A DNA stretch of 64,000 bases from Megamerina dolium (lineage: Eukaryota; Arthropoda; Insecta; Diptera; Megamerinidae). The notes under the pieces were generated by a model that was given only the letters and a program-made list of their open reading frames with translations, did not search any database and was not told where the DNA came from. The stretch lies in NCBI GenBank assembly GCA_963854835.1, contig OY978526.1, forward strand, positions 42,633,140 to 42,697,139, written 5' to 3'. The position numbers and the translations under genes are program-made. Positions 58,793-64,000 of the stretch are shown here, piece after piece (the first letter of the stretch is position 1; every line of letters begins with the position of its first letter).

Positions 58793-58960
58793 TCAGAAAA
58801 AGAAACTTCTCCAAAACATAGAAAATATGTCTATGATTTGATGCCATGAAATTTGCAGAAATTTTCTATGGATTGTAGATAATTGGCATCAATTCATTGC
58901 CGTCATGTCTATAATTTGTAGATACTTTTTTCTACAATCAAGAAAATGTATCAACGGTGC
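58790..58960. repeat. Left subterminal repeat zone of the CACTA element
   Basis: Repeated motifs on both strands: ATAGAAAAT, TCTATGATTTG, TTTTCTATGGATTGTAG, TCTATAATTTGTAGA, TTTCTACAAT. CACTA elements carry such arrays as transposase-binding sites. Confidence 0.65.
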
Positions 58961-59614
58961 TGCCACCAATTGCAAAAGAAAGGGAAAAAATAAATGGCGG
59001 CAGGAAAAATAGAAAAAAAAATATTTTGGATAGAATATTATTTTCAATAACTTAGAAAAAATTAGCAATTGGTCATTAATTTTTATATTTTATAATTGAA
59101 AGATGATGAAGTTGGTTAATTTAATTTCAATCACTTCATTCGAAATAATAGCGGTCATTAAACACCACAGTCGTCAAATCGCATATTTTAAATGATTTTG
59201 TTCAACCACGATGTTACGATTATGTCAAAGTTTTAAACTTAAAAAAAGAATAGCAAATAATAAATATTTCTAACAATGCTAAAATAATGAAATCACAGGA
59301 ATATAAAGAAGTACTTGGTATATCGTCTGGGCTATGTTCAGAGTTGCGTACTCATTTCTTGCAAAATGTGCGAGGTTTTTTGCCCTTCCTAGGACAAATG
59401 ATGCAATGAGAAAAAAACCAAAATGAATTTTCTTATGATAAAGAGTACCTTTTTTTGTGTAGAAAACATGGATGGTTCTAATCAGCGCGTCAAAACTGAA
59501 CTTTTTCCAGTAGCGTAGAAGTTGCGGGGAAACCCCCACCACCCCTTCAAAATCTTTACTAATTATGACTTTAAAAATGATGGTATGTATATACATATAT
59601 ACCTAAAATAAAAT

Positions 59615-59620
59615 TATAAA
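59615..59620 (+). promoter_or_regulatory. Possible TATA box of the CACTA transposase gene
   Basis: TATAAA about 200 bp upstream of the proposed start codon at 59822, and 4 bp before an alternative upstream ATG at 59624. The region is AT-rich, so chance is possible. Confidence 0.25.
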
Positions 59621-59821
59621 ACAATGGAATCAATAAACAATACCCAAAAAAAGTATTATTTGGTGTTTAACGAGGTGGCATCATTGAAATGCCTTATTAT
59701 TTTAACATGCCAATTGCGAGAAAGAGACAAGTATAGTTTTTTCGCGTGCTTAATTCGACTCGTTTTGCTAGCTTTACTTGTCATTGAAGTTTTACAGTTT
59801 GTGAGCGGTATAAATTCTAAA

Positions 59822-62218
59822 ATGGAAAATTTTTGTGAGTTACGGCAGATATTGATAAAATTAAATGGTGAAGTCTTTTACGAAAATCTCAAAGGTGAGT
59901 TAAAAAGAAAAACTGAAATGTGCAGTGACTTTGTCGCAAAAGAAAAACAGTGCTTGCCTTATTATATATTTTTTTTATTTATATCAAAGATCACGGTTTC
60001 AGCAAAGACAGTTTAAAGCTCGTAAAACCTAGCCATTTGGATACTGTTTTAGAAAAATCTTTTTTCGGCCAACGCGTTATTTTTGAGCACAACTTAATGC
60101 AATGGCAAAAGGAGGAGGTAAGTCGATTTTTAAAATCATAAAAAATTGTTTTTAACTACGTTCCTCGAAAGGGAATTGACACGCAAGTACTTTCTACGCC
60201 GGCAGCCGCATCAGGAACTTCAACGTGCGATTTGGATGCAGTAAGTATTTATTTATTTAAAAATTTAGATCGAATTTAGCTAACTTATGATATTTCTATA
60301 AAAAATTTTAAATTCTTCATAATTTCAGAAGGCTATCGAAATTATTTTACGCGAAACGGATAGTGGAAAGCAAGTTTTGAAGTATTATGAAGACTTCAAA
60401 GTATTGACACCCAAGTACAGAAAATTGCTTGCTGGGGCCCTTGCAAATTATTTGATATTCACCAAAATAAACGCGTGCCCCAAAACATTTGAAGCGTTAT
60501 CTCGTAAAATCGTCAGTTTTTTTACAACAGAGTGGAAGGTAAGTATATTTGTCAAGATAATATTTTGTAAATATTTCAGAAAATCTCAGCTGGTAAGAAA
60601 TTAAACCCATAACTACACATTTCACTTATGTTTCCAGGATATATATTACATTTACGAGAAAGGAAAAAAACCTGGGGGTTGCCTATACGCGAAATATCAT
60701 AGCACTTTAACAAAACTTCGACGTGATGGTATTGTTTTGAATAAGCGAGCAGAAAAGAGACCACAACGAACAACAGAAACGTATATACCACGTTAGTTCT
60801 TATTTACATGATGACTTTCTCGGTAAGAGGCGTAGGTAAATCAAAAGAAAATAAAAAAACAAGAACAAGGTTTCTTTTTAACATTTTTTCAATATTCTAA
60901 ATATTTCGTAGGTTGCAATGAAGAAAGCGATAAGTCGTGGCTGAAATATAATATTGAACCGTTGGACGAAGTAATGAAGAAGTGGGAAGCGACGTTCAAT
61001 TTAAGGCATTATTGCAGATTCTGCAAAATTGACAAAACTGAAGCAAAGACATCTTCTTTTGAAAAACTTGAATTATTGCGAAACAAAGAAAACTATAATG
61101 AAAGTCTTTCTTTGGATGATATCGAAAATACCGGAATAAGAGAAAATTCGATTTTTAATAATATCAATAACTTCCATGTTACCGAAAATTTCGCCGTTGA
61201 TATATTACATGATATTTTCGAAGGAGTTTTGAAATATGATTTTTGTAACATTATCTTATATTATATCAACAAAAAAACTTTCGATTTGGAATTTTTAAAC
61301 ATTCGTAAGCAAGCATTTAATTACGGTGAATTAGAAAATGGGAACATGTCACCACCACTGCAGATGCATCATTTGAGAAACTCGAATATTAAACTGTCAG
61401 GAAGAGAAATGTTAACGTTCGCTCACTATTTCACTTTAATTATAGGAGATGTGGTAAATGAAAATGATGTTTTGTGGAAATTTGTTTTGAATTTAATAGA
61501 GCTTTTAGATTTGCTATTGTTATCTGAATATACCAAAATGGATATAATAAATATAAAAAATAAAATTTCTTCCCATAACAGTAAATACACAGAACTTTTT
61601 AATGACACCTTAAAACCCAAGCATCATCTTCTTAACCACTACATAAGAGTTTGTGAACAGTCTGGTCCATTAAAGTATCTGTGGACTCTTCCTTTTGAAT
61701 CTAAGCACAGAGAATTAAAAACATACTCAAAAAATATTACATCTAGAAAAAATTTGTCATTATCTTTGGCATTAAAGTTTTCTATGGTATTTTCCGAAAA
61801 CATTATGAATTTTGAAGCTACTGTATATTCATTTAGTAAAGAAAACATCTCAGTAAAAGCTTCATTGTATTTGAATGAATTAAAAAAGGAATTCAATGAA
61901 GACCAACTGAATAACTGTAAATGTTACTTAAGTTTCAAAAGATATGGCACCCTATATAAAAAAGGCTTTTTTATATTCTTTTATGATCCAAATTTTATAG
62001 CTTTTGAAATATTAGAGATTTTTATTTTAGATGAAATTATATTTTTATTTTGTGAAAAAGTTAATGTCGTTAACTATAAAATACATTACTTGTCTTATGA
62101 AGTTAATTCAAAAAGTGGCGAATTTAAAGTTTTTAATGCAAATGAACTTCAATTTCCGCCCATTCATATGTATACTATTAGTAGTAAAACGTTTTTGCGA
62201 CCAAAGGTTTATTTTTAG
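59822..62218 (+). CDS. CACTA/EnSpm TNP2-like transposase, six exons
   Basis: Exons by sequence: 59822-59894, 59990-60117, 60172-60240, 60329-60538, 60638-60791, 60912-62218 (stop TAG). Introns of 95, 54, 88, 99 and 120 bp all begin GT and end AG (four GTAAGT/GTGAGT donors, one GTTAGT) and keep phase: 1941 nt, 646 residues. N-terminus: a SAM-like segment (LKLVKPSHLDTVLEKSFFGQ), then a helical domain (VLKYYEDFKVLTPKYRKLL) and GKKPGGCLYAKYHSTLTKLR. The long last exon holds YCRFCK, FNNINNFHVTENFAVDILHD followed by IFEGVLKYD, LSGREMLTFAHYFTLIIGD, LKPKHHLLNHY and SGPLKYLWTLPFESKHRELK, matching the C-terminal half of TNP2-like transposases. A block expected before YCRFCK seems missing. An in-frame upstream ATG at 59624 is possible. 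Confidence 0.7.
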
Positions 62219-62232
62219 TGAATTTTTGTATT

Positions 62233-62238
62233 AATAAA
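62233..62238 (+). terminator. Poly(A) signal of the CACTA transposase gene
   Basis: AATAAA 15 bp after the stop codon (62216-62218) and inside the element. Confidence 0.6.
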
Positions 62239-62319
62239 AGATTAAAAAAAATTAGATATATGTGAAGTTTTATTTAACACTTTCCATTAAGACAGAATTT
62301 TATCCCAAAAGGCAGAAAT

Positions 62320-62599
62320 CCCCCTCAATTTATGGAAATTATTCTACGAATTGTGGAAAAATTTTCTTCATTTCATAGACAAATTTTCCACAAATTGTAG
62401 ATAAGACTCCCTAAAATCATAGCCAATTTTCTTCATTTCATGGAAGTTTTTCTACAAACCATAGAAAATTAATTTCTATGATTCATAGACATTTCGTTTA
62501 TCAAATTGTATAAATGGTTTCTATGGAGCTAAATCATTCCCATTTTTCTACAATTTGATAGCCGTTTTTCTACAAATTAGGGAAGTTTTTTTCTGGGTG
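62320..62599. repeat. Right subterminal repeat zone of the CACTA element
   Basis: At least eight motifs of the kind TTTCTACAAATTG, CCACAAATTGTAGATAAG, TTTCATAGACAAATTTTCC, CATAGAAAATTAATTTC and TTTCTATGATTCATAG in both orientations, parallel to the left zone. Confidence 0.7.

Positions 62600-64000
<1,401 letters not shown>

Larger units (their letters stand above)
58790..62599 (+). mobile_element. CACTA (EnSpm)-type DNA transposon, complete ends
   Basis: Left end CACTCAGAAAAAGAAACTTC; right end is the complement of CACCCAGAAAAAAACTTCC, an imperfect inverted repeat of about 20 bp. Both ends abut TA microsatellite, so the 2-3 bp target duplication cannot be read. Subterminal zones carry many short inverted motifs. 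Between them lies a six-exon frame (59822-62218) and AATAAA. CACT-type ends, subterminal repeats and a TNP2-like protein together indicate the CMC/EnSpm superfamily. Length is 3810 bp. Confidence 0.75.

Noticed and set aside
59624..59821. Upstream in-frame ATG extending the CACTA transposase by 66 residues
   Set aside because: Possible, but the added residues are hydrophobic and low in similarity to anything; ATG at 59822 was preferred, with uncertainty noted.

Overview
The window looks like repeat-rich, AT-rich nuclear DNA from a higher fly (Diptera). A tephritid-like acalyptrate is my best guess, but I could not run a database comparison. The reasons are the dense community of fly-type transposable elements, the (CCGT)n-bearing rolling-circle-type repeats, and one clear insect gene with short GT-AG introns. 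Nothing in it is prokaryotic.

The one host gene I recognise with confidence is Vps24/CHMP3 (8106-9036, + strand, three exons), the ESCRT-III subunit. Two further candidate host coding exons are weak: 31987-32105 and 43990-44391. Almost everything else is transposon-derived or featureless AT-rich sequence.

Layout. 1-5402: a nearly intact Ty3/gypsy LTR retrotransposon (gag, pol, 3' LTR; the 5' LTR lies off the window). 5403-8105: spacer with a tandem duplication, a SINE and a LINE scrap. 8106-9036: Vps24. 10395-13440: a nest of broken LINE, gypsy and SINE pieces. 14096-19024: a small inverted-repeat DNA element, entered by a rolling-circle-like (HINE-type) element, itself entered by a jockey-like LINE with a 13-bp target duplication. 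20104-21226: a PIF/Harbinger relic with TAA duplication. 21283-25235: mariner relics and SINEs. 25974-28300: a SINE inside a decayed I-group LINE. 32641-34507: mariner relic plus an inverted HINE. 35684-43738: three more HINEs (two of them head-to-tail), a 311-bp MITE, a Harbinger-like element holding an RTE scrap, and a gypsy gag relic. 44594-51145: mariner and SINE remnants. 53281-54571: a mariner with both inverted repeats. 57526-62786: a TA-microsatellite locus that carries a mariner and, 28 bp away, a 3.8-kb CACTA (EnSpm)-type transposon.

The most interesting object is that CACTA-type element (58790-62599). It has CACTC/GGGTG ends, subterminal repeats, and a six-exon reading frame of about 646 codons whose five introns all have GT-AG ends and keep phase, followed by AATAAA. 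Its C-terminal half resembles animal TNP2-like transposases. From memory, the block that should carry an early catalytic aspartate appears to be missing. The SINE family (tRNA-like head, about 345 bp) and the HINE family with CACGCCCAC boxes are the main multi-copy families of the window.
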